A stretch of DNA of 64,000 nt from Trichomonas tenax (Eukaryota; Parabasalia; Trichomonadida; Trichomonadidae), in NCBI GenBank assembly GCA_023091735.1, contig JALKBU010000099.1, positions 22,152 through 86,151 on the forward strand. Reading direction: 5' to 3'. Under the pieces are notes generated by a model that did no database searches, was not told the DNA's origin, and saw nothing but the letters and a program-made list of their open reading frames with translations. This document shows positions 1-8,512 of this stretch, piece by piece (position 1 is the stretch's first letter; each line of letters opens with the position of its first letter). The position numbers and the translations under genes are program-made.

Positions 1-1337
1 GTCGCGAAAGGCCTGAATGTGTAAGCACCAATAATGTAGAAAATAATACCGAGTGCGAGAGAGAATGGGAGAGCAGGGAGTGGCCTCTGGAAGTACGCGA
101 GGCAGAGGAGCGTGAGCGCGAGTCCATCCATGACCGCGAGCATGTCCAAGATGGCAATGTCCCAACCGACTCTGGCAGCTCTTGTACAGAGAATGCCGTA
201 GAAAATGAAGTCACCGAGACCGAGCTTGATGCCTTCTGATGCTGGTGTTGCATTTGCAGAGTCTTTTCCGCGCTTCTTCTTCTTTCCGACGTTCTCTGGG
301 TTTTCTGGATCCTTCGGTTGTCCTTTCTTGACTGGGCGCTTCTTAACAGGATTCTTTTCCTCGCTTTCTGGGTTCTGTGCGTGCGTGTCCTGCGGCTGAG
401 GCGGTTCTTCAGGTTCTTTCTTCAATCCGACAAAATCATCCAAATTGACAGGCTGATTGTCATCCTTCTTCTTGCCTGAGCTTGAGGATGATGAAGATTC
501 CTCTGACTCATCGGCCGAGTTTTCATCAACTTCTTCGTCATCATTATCATCTTCGTTATCTTCGCGCTGGTCATCGTGATCTTCATCAGGGCCGTCACCC
601 TCTTCCCAGAAGAAGACGGCTGAAGAGTAAACTAACGCCGGAATTGCATCGCCTCGTTCTTGTGACTTTTTGATGAGCAAATGAAGCAAACCATTGGGGC
701 AGAGCACAACGCAGCAGTCCCAAATGATGAGCAGTACAAGCAGGATCCAAACTGTCCAGTCAGGAAGGTTCAAAAATACGCAGGCAGTTAAAATCGAAAT
801 CCAAATCATGAAGCATTGCGTAACTATCGGCGGAGCACGCCAGAAGATTGACATGCCACCGACAACGACACCATTGAGCAGGAAAATAGCGACGGATATG
901 TAGTCCATTGGAATATTATAAATTCGAGGCAGTTTTCCAATAGCTAAATAGACGTAGTATGAGAGAAGGAGTGAAACAGCGACAACCATCCACACGTAGA
1001 TGCATTTTACGCAGCCATACCAATACAAAAGCAATAAAAGTGCTGTAACTAAAGCGATAGCGACGATAAAACCGATTGCGATATAAATAGCGATTGTTGC
1101 AGGTACACCACCTGAATTGGTCGATAGAGTACTGGCGAAATTCCTTGCCAACTCGAGATTACCAAATTTTTGCTCAAGAGCGCGCGTACACCACACATCG
1201 CCGATAAGGGTGAGAATGACGGGGATGGCAATCTTGTAGATCCTCTTGGAGTAGATCTCCAGAAATTCGTGCTTACTTACTTTGGTGGGCAAAACTTTTA
1301 TGTATTTACGATAAAATTGTTGAGGGGTTGACACGCT
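1..1337 (-). CDS. presenilin (gamma-secretase catalytic subunit), 3' end cut by window edge
   Basis: The minus-strand frame is open from a stop at 1338-1340 down to base 1. Reading it gives a multi-spanning membrane protein with all three presenilin signatures: a catalytic Asp in IIWDCCVVLCPNGLLHLL (Asp codon 717-719), then QERGDAIPALVYSS; the second catalytic Asp in GLGDF (207-221); and the PALP motif (66-77) followed by a last membrane helix. Presenilins are intramembrane aspartyl proteases of the endomembrane system. Between the two aspartates lies a long hydrophilic loop, first acidic/Ser-rich, then Lys/Pro-rich. The first aspartate motif is WD rather than the usual YD. No in-frame ATG lies between the upstream stop and the first membrane helix; the first one falls inside helix 2, so the start is unresolved. 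The gene is GC-richer than its surroundings, which suggests strong expression. Only a few C-terminal residues seem missing. Family identity is secure; the 5' end is not. Confidence 0.9.
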
Positions 1338-1340
1338 TCA

Positions 1341-1972
1341 AAAATGTCACCAACCTTTTTATCTTTTTATTCCATCTATTAAATTTACCTCCAGATTCAA
1401 CATTCCAAATGTTGTTTTTCGTCAAAAAGCTCAAATTTGTCATTTATAATCGAATCAATAATTTTTATTTGATATTCGATATGTCTATTTATAGGGCTTT
1501 TTATATCTTAAGTATTTTTGGAAAATATTTTTTGTTTTTCTCGGACTCTTCTGTGAAGCGTTTTGAGTTCGGATATTTTAAACATGATATTCTACTGAGT
1601 AAGATATGTTACAAATGGCCAACAATTACTTGTCACCTGGTTAGATATGGGGATTCCCTATCATTATTTTTATAAAAACACTTCTCACTTGTATCATCAG
1701 CAAACTTATTGTTAAATAAGCTTAATCAACATGCATCATTATATAATAACTAAGCACTATTAAAACTATATGTTATCAGTAAATATCATATATCAAATCT
1801 TAAATTATTTTCCAAATAAATTCAATTTTATTAAAATAAGTAATTTTTGTTCCGATATTTGACTACAAACTTTTTATATTGTAGTTAAGCATTTTAATAA
1901 GCGTGAGATAATTGATCAGGAAAATAATTTTCAATATATTATAATTTAGTGATGACATGGTAAATTATAACA
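1341..1972. other. intergenic, AT-rich
   Basis: AT-rich spacer between the divergent-side presenilin start and the convergent end of the RING gene. It holds a TGTCA initiator-like site close to the presenilin frame (around 1335). I see no convincing gene; the open plus frame here has no ATG start and an atypical composition. Confidence 0.6.
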
Positions 1973-2731
1973 TTAAAGAGGTTCGTTGCAAACAGGGCAA
2001 TTGCTGCTGGTCTTAAAGTGTGAAGAAATGCAATTTGAATGCAATTGATGTCCACATTTGAGTTTAACAACTCTCTGAGTAGGTTTTAATGGCATTTTAC
2101 ACATTGCACACTTTGCTTTGCTTCCTGCAGGAATATCAATTAAATCGAGATATGTCGCTGCTGGATCTCTCTGTCTTGGTTCCTGTCCTGGTTCAATGAA
2201 AAGCAGCCTTCTGACGTTTGATGTTGTTTTCCTCTTTGGGGGATCAGGACGATGTCCACCAACTGCTTCAATCTGTTCCTTCATCAGTCGGTCCATGACC
2301 TCATCGATTTCACCAGTTCTCGGGTCATATCCTTCGTCAATCATTTGCATAGCGGCAATTAATGGATGCATTAAACCATAAGTTGGTCTTGGAGCGTATA
2401 AGTCTGTGTGGCACTTCGGGCATCTGCCGGGATCGTCAGCGTACCACTCAGAGCCGCAATATGGGCATTGCCAAATCATATTTGGATCATCTTCCGGAAT
2501 TTTGCGCCCACTGACCGTGTATCGTTTTCCTTTCGGTGGCTGTGGAAGTTTTTCGCCCATTGGGTCCTGATAAGGCGGCAAATCATCTGGATTTATTGGC
2601 AGCGTATTTCCTCTTGGCGGAATTGCGACGACTTCTGCCGCCCAAACCGGATTAAGCGGCGGCCTTCTCATGGACTGCTGTCCAGATCCGTCATCCCACG
2701 GTGGCCTCTCCTTTGTTTTGCGATTTTTCAT
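1973..2731 (-). CDS. zinc-ribbon / RING-H2 domain protein (likely E3 ubiquitin ligase)
   Basis: 252 residues with an ATG start. The N-terminal 70 residues are Pro-rich and probably disordered. A first zinc site, CPYC...CPKC, lies near residues 89-106 and resembles a zinc ribbon. The C-terminus is a classical RING-H2 order: CAMC, a single Cys, CGHQLHSNC, then CPVC close to the end. RING-H2 proteins usually bind an E2 enzyme and promote ubiquitin transfer, so an E3 ligase role is inferred. No membrane segment or signal peptide is seen. Upstream of the ATG is TGTGACACG about 20 bases away, a variant of the recurrent GTG(T/A)CA promoter motif. The substrate cannot be told from sequence. Confidence 0.75.
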   Translation of the reverse strand: MKNRKTKERPPWDDGSGQQSMRRPPLNPVWAAEVVAIPPRGNTLPINPDDLPPYQDPMGEKLPQPPKGKRYTVSGRKIPEDDPNMIWQCPYCGSEWYADDPGRCPKCHTDLYAPRPTYGLMHPLIAAMQMIDEGYDPRTGEIDEVMDRLMKEQIEAVGGHRPDPPKRKTTSNVRRLLFIEPGQEPRQRDPAATYLDLIDIPAGSKAKCAMCKMPLKPTQRVVKLKCGHQLHSNCISSHFKTSSNCPVCNEPL

Positions 2732-3472
2732 ATAAAATATAAATTCGTGTCACATTTTACAACAAATAACCTTAATCAAAAAAAGATTCTCATTCATTTG
2801 GTGTAGCTGAGGGTTGGAAGAGACGATAAAAAGTGTGTTTGGCATTGCATTGTCAGGCCTTATTATTAACAACGAAAACCAAGAATTTGAGAAATTGGAA
2901 GTTTCTTCATTAATTTTCTTGGTTATGTTATAAAATTAATGAAGAATTATGATCTAAATACAGAATTCATGTTTTTGCTTATGTTATAAAATTAAATTTC
3001 TTATTTCCAGACTTTTTTCCGGAAGTCCATTTTTTTATCTTTTAGAATCTATTTTATCTTCCAGATTTGCATCCCTAATCAGGAGAGAGATTTGGAGTTT
3101 TACGGGCACGAAAGCGCCTTATTTAAATGTTGGAAAACAGTAAATAGCATGTGTCTGATTTTGTATTTTATTGGAATATAATCTACAAAAAAAATTTAAA
3201 TCAATTAGTGTCTTTGACTTCAATGTCACGTCAGTGCTTTCAAGAGAGTAAACTGTCTAAATCAAATTTTGTTTATATAGGAATATTGATTGTTTCTATT
3301 AGATGTAATAGTATATCTATGTATAAATAACACATATTAAAAATGACAAAAACGAATTTAATTGAAATAAAATTAAAAAATTTCAAAACATATATATATG
3401 AATATGATGCAAATACAATATATAAAATTTATTATAATAAACAAACAAAATGTTGCCAGGTAACTAAGTGTA
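2732..3472. other. intergenic with short direct repeat
   Basis: AT-rich spacer. The phrase TTATGTTATAAAATTAA occurs twice (around 2924 and 2979), each beside an alternation of GAAGAA/TTTCTT. No gene is supported; an open plus frame at 3343-3549 is low-complexity and overlaps the 3' end of the Myb gene. Confidence 0.4.
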
Positions 3473-3997
3473 TTAGAATTCGAATAGAGATTCATCGAAT
3501 GTATCAGTCAGGAATAAATGTTCAAGATCGATTTCAGATTTTTCTTTAGACAATTGTTCTTGAGGTGTAATCGAATGCAAAGGAGCCACATTATACTCTG
3601 CAAGCTGTTTGAATATTGCTTCTTGTTTGATTTTCAGTTTTCTTGGTTTTTTAATAATGTGGTAATTGAATCTGTTCTTTATCATGTTGTCTGACCTGCC
3701 TTTGAAGTATTTTGATATTTCTACCCATCTTGGTCCATAACTTAAATATAACTGAACCAAAAGTTGATCTTCCTCAGCAGTGAATGGATCTTTTCTTATA
3801 TTTGGATTCAAATATGATCGATATCTCTCTCTGCATTGTTTCTCTGATCTACCTTCAAGCAATGATGCAATTTCTTTCCAATTTTGACCATGTTTTGCGA
3901 TGTAGTCCAAAATAGTTTGATCTTCTTCTTTGGTGAACAGCCTTTTCCTTGGCTTCGTCTGCTGTGACTGTAAATAGTACAAAACATCTGCAATCAT
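3473..3997 (-). CDS. R2R3-type Myb DNA-binding protein
   Basis: 174 residues with an ATG start. Two tandem Myb repeats occupy about residues 17-115. Repeat 1 begins RKRLFTKEEDQTILDYIAKHG and contains NWKEIA and CRERYRSYL. Repeat 2 begins DPFTAEEDQLLVQLY and contains RWVEISKYF and IKNRFNYH. The Trp spacing and the last basic helix of each repeat fit R2R3 DNA binding. Trichomonads have many small proteins of this type, and some bind core-promoter elements (established for Trichomonas vaginalis). A transcription-factor role is therefore likely, but the target is unknown. The C-terminal 55 residues have no recognised domain. Confidence 0.88.
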   Translation of the reverse strand: MIADVLYYLQSQQTKPRKRLFTKEEDQTILDYIAKHGQNWKEIASLLEGRSEKQCRERYRSYLNPNIRKDPFTAEEDQLLVQLYLSYGPRWVEISKYFKGRSDNMIKNRFNYHIIKKPRKLKIKQEAIFKQLAEYNVAPLHSITPQEQLSKEKSEIDLEHLFLTDTFDESLFEF

Positions 3998-4625
3998 TTT
4001 TTATGAATATTTTTATTTTTCTTAATTTCAGTTTTTTGATATAAAATTGAATTTATTTCGTTATTTGAGAGAGTTGATTTTTTATTTAATTAAACAACAT
4101 TTTTATGTACATATTAGAATTATGTCAGAATGTCGATTTTTCAAATATGTTGTTATATAAACTACTTCCCCCCCCCCCCTTTTTCAAGGGGTCCCCTCAA
4201 TATTGAGAGGAACACGCCCTTAGAGGACCGAGATTAAAAATGTTGTTTATTTATCCTATATCATAAATTATCATATTTTTATCAAATTTAAATTTTCATA
4301 GGTAGTTTGCGGATATTTGAGAGGGTAGTGACATGTTTTGCGCTCGACCCTTTAAACCAGATCCAATGGTCTAAAAATTGGATTTTATATCTATTTGTAA
4401 AATGTCAAAATATGAAATTTATAATGTTCATATTAGGAACAATACATAACTTCAAAATGCAAAATATTTACAAAATGAATTTTTGACATTTAATCATATT
4501 TATTGTCAAATAATATTTAAATGAATTACAATATTCCAATTTATGACTAGAATATAAAATTACAATTTTCACAAAATAAATTCTGACGACAAACAAGAAA
4601 TTTGCCATTTTACGGGCGTGTCAGA
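3998..4625. other. intergenic with C-tract and small hairpins
   Basis: Spacer between divergently transcribed genes. It has an uninterrupted run of 12 C (4168-4179), then GGGGTCCCC and a perfect 12-base palindrome CTCAATATTGAG (around 4196-4208). GTGACATG occurs near 4328 and TTCTGACG near 4581. A GTGTCA initiator-like site lies 3 bases before the ATG at 4626. Confidence 0.5.
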
Positions 4626-7118
4626 ATGGAAGTTTCGATACCTTACGAAGGATTCGAAGTTCTCAAACGAGAAGGAATCTGTTCAATAAAATCACACCGC
4701 AACACTCCCATCATCGCGTACATAACAAAGGATGAAGTTTTTCTTCACGATTCTTCAACAATAGATTTCCGATTTATTTCTAATTTCAAGAGAGATGAGG
4801 AATCTATGAACGAATTCGGACCAAACCATTGGATACAATGGATAAATCCGCAGAATATCGCATATGGAACGTGCGCAGGAACGATTTTTCATCATGAAAT
4901 TGATTCTGACGGATTAATTCAGGATCCTAAGACTTACTCCATCGAGAAAGTCATCACTTCGACCTTCACGACCGGAAATTTACTCGGTTTATGCACTTCT
5001 TCCGCTGAAATTATATTTTATGATCTGAAAAAGCAAATTTGCCAGACACTTCGATTACCACAGTCCTTAAATGCGATCAAAGACACATATTACATCGATC
5101 CTTACACGATTTACGGTTTAGTTAATAATCAGCCATTTCATATTCAACTAAATTCGCAAATATTGCACGGCAAAGAATCTCTAGTTCCAAAGGTTACGCA
5201 GTTAAACGACGTAGAAATGATCACTTACTGTAAACAAACTCAATATGCAGGAATGATAATGAAAGATGAATCGATAAAGATCGGATTAAGGGGCCGCGAG
5301 GATTTCATTTCGATGATTAAATACGAACCATCAGAGGTAATTGGACTTTCGTTCAAAGATCAAGGAAATGTTTTAATGGTTTTGTTAAGGAATGGAAAAA
5401 TCTTGTTATGGAACTCTAGATCTGGTTCCGTTTCCGCTATACAGACAGATATCGTCAAATATTGTACTTCATTCTGCTTAGATCCGACAGATCAACAATT
5501 ATTCATCGTTACTAAGGATTCTATACATTCTATCGAGTTCGTTAAGTTCAGTTCTCACATCGGATGCACACCACGTGCTGTTTACAACATTACGCAGCAA
5601 TTAAAATTAGTTGATTTAAATGATAAAGTTATTACGAAAGAATTCTTCCCTCTTTCAGATGCCCACGTCATTGATGAAGAGCACACTTTAATCTGCAATA
5701 AAAATGGGTTCACGACTGTTTGCAAAGACCACGAATCGAAAATCGTCAAAATGAAAGTTCTTTATGCAGCGATTGTCATGAATATCATTGTTATCGTTTC
5801 TCACTCGAAAGAAATGTATGGATACTTCGTTTCTTTCTTCGACATACACTGCAGAGAGCTCGGATGGTTCCCATTGAGCCATGCAGCTCTTTCCATGCAT
5901 GTTTGCCACAACAAAATCGTAATTGCAGCAAACACGAAGTTTTCGGCAGTTAAAATGTCTCTCAATCCGATCGACACAAGAACGATCACTGACGGCGAAA
6001 GAAAGATTTACATCAATATCAAGACAACGAATATCACGCAGCAGATCTTGGAGTGCCTTTCAACGCAGAATATAAAGAGTATCGTTTTGACAGTGAACGG
6101 AGATGTTATGAATTTCAGCACGAGAGAAATTTTGGCAAATAATGCCACGAGAATTTGGTACATCGAGAAAACGGATATGGTCGTTATCCAGAAGCCTTGT
6201 CAATACACTATTTTGTTCAATGGCTCTTTGTTCAATTTCTTGGGACATGTTTTGTTCTCAGATGGATATCTTTTAGTCACAAACAATGTCGAACTTCAAC
6301 TCGGAAATATTGATTTTAGACGCGAAAATGTTGTTCCTTATTTATTATTGCCGACAATAGATAACGATCAAAACTATGAAATGGCTATTAACCACTTCAT
6401 AGAGTGTCCATACATTTACACGCTTTTGTCAGATACAATGAACTTCGCTTTGAAGAACGACAGATTTGCGCAATTTTTCACGAAAGTTCTGGAGTTCAAT
6501 CCTTCGATTCAAGGACCTTGTTATTCACATTATATTTCAAAGACATTATCAGAAGACATGAATTCCTTCTATGATGAATTTCTGTCACGCGCAAATGTCA
6601 AAGATGTTTTTCCGTTTATGAATGTTGAAGGTCAAACAGCAGTTTTAAGAAAATTCACTCCCGAATTGTTCATTGAAATCACTTCAAACAATATCGAATA
6701 CTTCGCGAAACCATCCGATATATACAAAGAGCTTTGCATTGATTTGATAGACAAATACGAAATCTACAAAGCAATTAGAATCATCCAAATATTCGATTTC
6801 GATCTGATTAAAATTTGCAATTCGATCAAAGTTCTTTCTCCTGATTCTCCATTCGAATCAATCTTAATGCATGTACTGGTTGATTTCACAACATTTTCAA
6901 GCTTTAAGATGCCCCAAATTCTTCCATTCTTTTGTGCGACGTTGATTAATTTGAACAGACAAAATCTTGCTTTAGCGATTTTATTGGCGACAGGAAACTC
7001 GAGAAAGGCTTCGTCAGTCTTATCGATTAACGACGTTTTACTTGAAGATGTCAAGAAAATTAAGTTAGAGAACGAATCTGTAATGAAAACTATTTCAAAT
7101 ACTCTTTCATTAGTATAA
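4626..7118 (+). CDS. RIC1-like beta-propeller/alpha-solenoid protein
   Basis: 830 residues. I chose the ATG at 4626 because GGGCGTGTCAGA immediately precedes it and places the transcription start only a few bases upstream; the frame opens further 5' only through a TTG. The N-terminal half (to about 470) looks like degenerate WD-type blades, for example HWIQWINPQNIAYGT and GKILLWNSRSGS. The C-terminal half is helical, rich in hydrophobic heptads, and ends in PFFCATLINLNRQNLALAIL. This order and the opening motifs resemble RIC1, the large subunit of the Rab6 exchange factor RIC1-RGP1 at the Golgi. That match is from memory and is moderate. Other endomembrane propeller-solenoid proteins, such as VPS-class subunits, are possible. 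Confidence 0.5.
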   Translation: MEVSIPYEGFEVLKREGICSIKSHRNTPIIAYITKDEVFLHDSSTIDFRFISNFKRDEESMNEFGPNHWIQWINPQNIAYGTCAGTIFHHEIDSDGLIQDPKTYSIEKVITSTFTTGNLLGLCTSSAEIIFYDLKKQICQTLRLPQSLNAIKDTYYIDPYTIYGLVNNQPFHIQLNSQILHGKESLVPKVTQLNDVEMITYCKQTQYAGMIMKDESIKIGLRGREDFISMIKYEPSEVIGLSFKDQGNVLMVLLRNGKILLWNSRSGSVSAIQTDIVKYCTSFCLDPTDQQLFIVTKDSIHSIEFVKFSSHIGCTPRAVYNITQQLKLVDLNDKVITKEFFPLSDAHVIDEEHTLICNKNGFTTVCKDHESKIVKMKVLYAAIVMNIIVIVSHSKEMYGYFVSFFDIHCRELGWFPLSHAALSMHVCHNKIVIAANTKFSAVKMSLNPIDTRTITDGERKIYINIKTTNITQQILECLSTQNIKSIVLTVNGDVMNFSTREILANNATRIWYIEKTDMVVIQKPCQYTILFNGSLFNFLGHVLFSDGYLLVTNNVELQLGNIDFRRENVVPYLLLPTIDNDQNYEMAINHFIECPYIYTLLSDTMNFALKNDRFAQFFTKVLEFNPSIQGPCYSHYISKTLSEDMNSFYDEFLSRANVKDVFPFMNVEGQTAVLRKFTPELFIEITSNNIEYFAKPSDIYKELCIDLIDKYEIYKAIRIIQIFDFDLIKICNSIKVLSPDSPFESILMHVLVDFTTFSSFKMPQILPFFCATLINLNRQNLALAILLATGNSRKASSVLSINDVLLEDVKKIKLENESVMKTISNTLSLV

Positions 7119-7168
7119 AAAAAATTATGTTTTTCTTTTTCAAATCATAGTAATAATACATTTTATTT

Positions 7169-8359
7169 TCAAGCATATTCATATACTTCTTCTTCCTCGT
7201 ATTGATATTCATATTCTCCGCGAATTACTGTTTTCTTTGGCTTCGGTTTATCTTCTTTTTTCGTTTCTTCGCTATCATAGATTTGTATTGGAGATTTTCC
7301 TTTCATTGATTGCAATTCAATTTCGAGTGCTTTAATTCTTTCATTTTGTGTCAAAATTGTTTCTGCTTGTTTCTTCATTTCCGAATTGCAGAATTCTTTT
7401 TCAACATTGTGATTGTTTCTCTCCATCTCAAGTTCTTCTTGAAGCTTCGTTATTTGATCTGTTTCATCGCCACTTCCGTGTGTCATCAGTTCATTTACTT
7501 TAGATGTCAAACTGATGACTTGTTTGTTGAGTCTTGCGATTTCATCTGCTTGATTCATCATTGTTTGGATCTGGTCATTAATTTCTTCCGCTGATGGACT
7601 GTTTGCAATTTGTTGCTTCAGTTTCTCATTCTCGGCTTTGAGATTTTCAAGTTCTGCATTCGATGGATTTCCGCAATTTTCGTTGATCTTCTTTGTTAAA
7701 TTAACAACTTGTTTCTTGAGTTTATCGATTTCCTCTGACTGATTCATTATTGTTTGAATTTGTTCATTTGTTTCTTCTGCTGTTGGTTTCGATGATAATT
7801 CTTCTGTCAATCTCTTGATTTCATTCTTCAAAGAATCGATTTCAGTTGAATCCTTTTCATCATCACTCGATGAAGATGAAGATTTCTCGTTGATCTTTTG
7901 TGTTAAATTGACGACTTGTTTCTTTAATTCGTCAATTTCTTCCGATTGATTCATTATTGTTTGAATTTGTTCATTGATTTCATCATTTGATGGCTTTGAA
8001 GAAAGTTCTTGTTTGAGTTTTTCATTTTCTGATTTAAGTCCTTCAATTTCATCATCACTTGAAGATGAAGAAACTTTTTCGTTGATCTTTTGTGTCAATG
8101 AAACAATTTGTTTCTTGAGTTGATCGATTTCCTGAATCTTTTCATCGATTTCTTCTTGTTTTGGTTTCGAAGACAATTCATTATTTAACTTCTGAATTTC
8201 TTCTCCATACTTTGTATTTGACGATAATTGCTGCTTGAGATTTTCGATTTCCTCTTTGAGTTCTTCAATTTCTTGATCCTTTTCTTCAATATCTTCTTTT
8301 GTTGGTCTTTGTTCCATTTCTTCTTTGAGTTTCTCGAATTCCAAATTCAAAGCGGTCAT
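7169..8359 (-). CDS. coiled-coil repeat protein; probably the severed 3' part of the upstream coiled-coil gene
   Basis: 396 residues from the first ATG, almost entirely Glu/Lys/Leu heptads. Four imperfect repeats of about 63-69 residues share the pattern EIDxLKKQVVNLTQKIN, a Ser/Asp-rich break, LKxENEKLKQ, then INEQIQTIMNQ. The frame is also open for another 51 codons upstream (8360-8512), back to the TAA that ends the upstream gene, and both lie in the same phase. No promoter-like motif separates them. It is therefore best read as the C-terminal third of one 1.5-thousand-residue coiled-coil protein interrupted by a single stop, or as a separate late-initiating gene. The last residues are acidic and Tyr-rich. 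It is likely structural or cytoskeletal; no enzyme domain is present. Confidence 0.6.
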   Translation of the reverse strand: MTALNLEFEKLKEEMEQRPTKEDIEEKDQEIEELKEEIENLKQQLSSNTKYGEEIQKLNNELSSKPKQEEIDEKIQEIDQLKKQIVSLTQKINEKVSSSSSDDEIEGLKSENEKLKQELSSKPSNDEINEQIQTIMNQSEEIDELKKQVVNLTQKINEKSSSSSSDDEKDSTEIDSLKNEIKRLTEELSSKPTAEETNEQIQTIMNQSEEIDKLKKQVVNLTKKINENCGNPSNAELENLKAENEKLKQQIANSPSAEEINDQIQTMMNQADEIARLNKQVISLTSKVNELMTHGSGDETDQITKLQEELEMERNNHNVEKEFCNSEMKKQAETILTQNERIKALEIELQSMKGKSPIQIYDSEETKKEDKPKPKKTVIRGEYEYQYEEEEVYEYA

Positions 8360-8512
8360 TTCTATTTCATTTGAGTCTTCTTTAACAGCATTTTGTTCTT
8401 CTTTTTCGTTGTCATCAGATGAAGAGCATTTCTTCTTGATCTTTATTTCATCGTCATCGCTGCCAGAATAATCATTAAATCTCTTACTTGCAGAAACTTT
8501 TTCTTTGACTTT

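Noticed and set aside
1265..1300. GTAAGTAAG at the presenilin 5' end as an intron donor
   Set aside because: No matching 3' intron motif is seen downstream, and the sequence following it is the homologous coding frame.
1328..1675. 115-codon plus-strand frame
   Set aside because: Starts at TTG, has AT-driven composition with no domain, and overlaps the presenilin promoter region.
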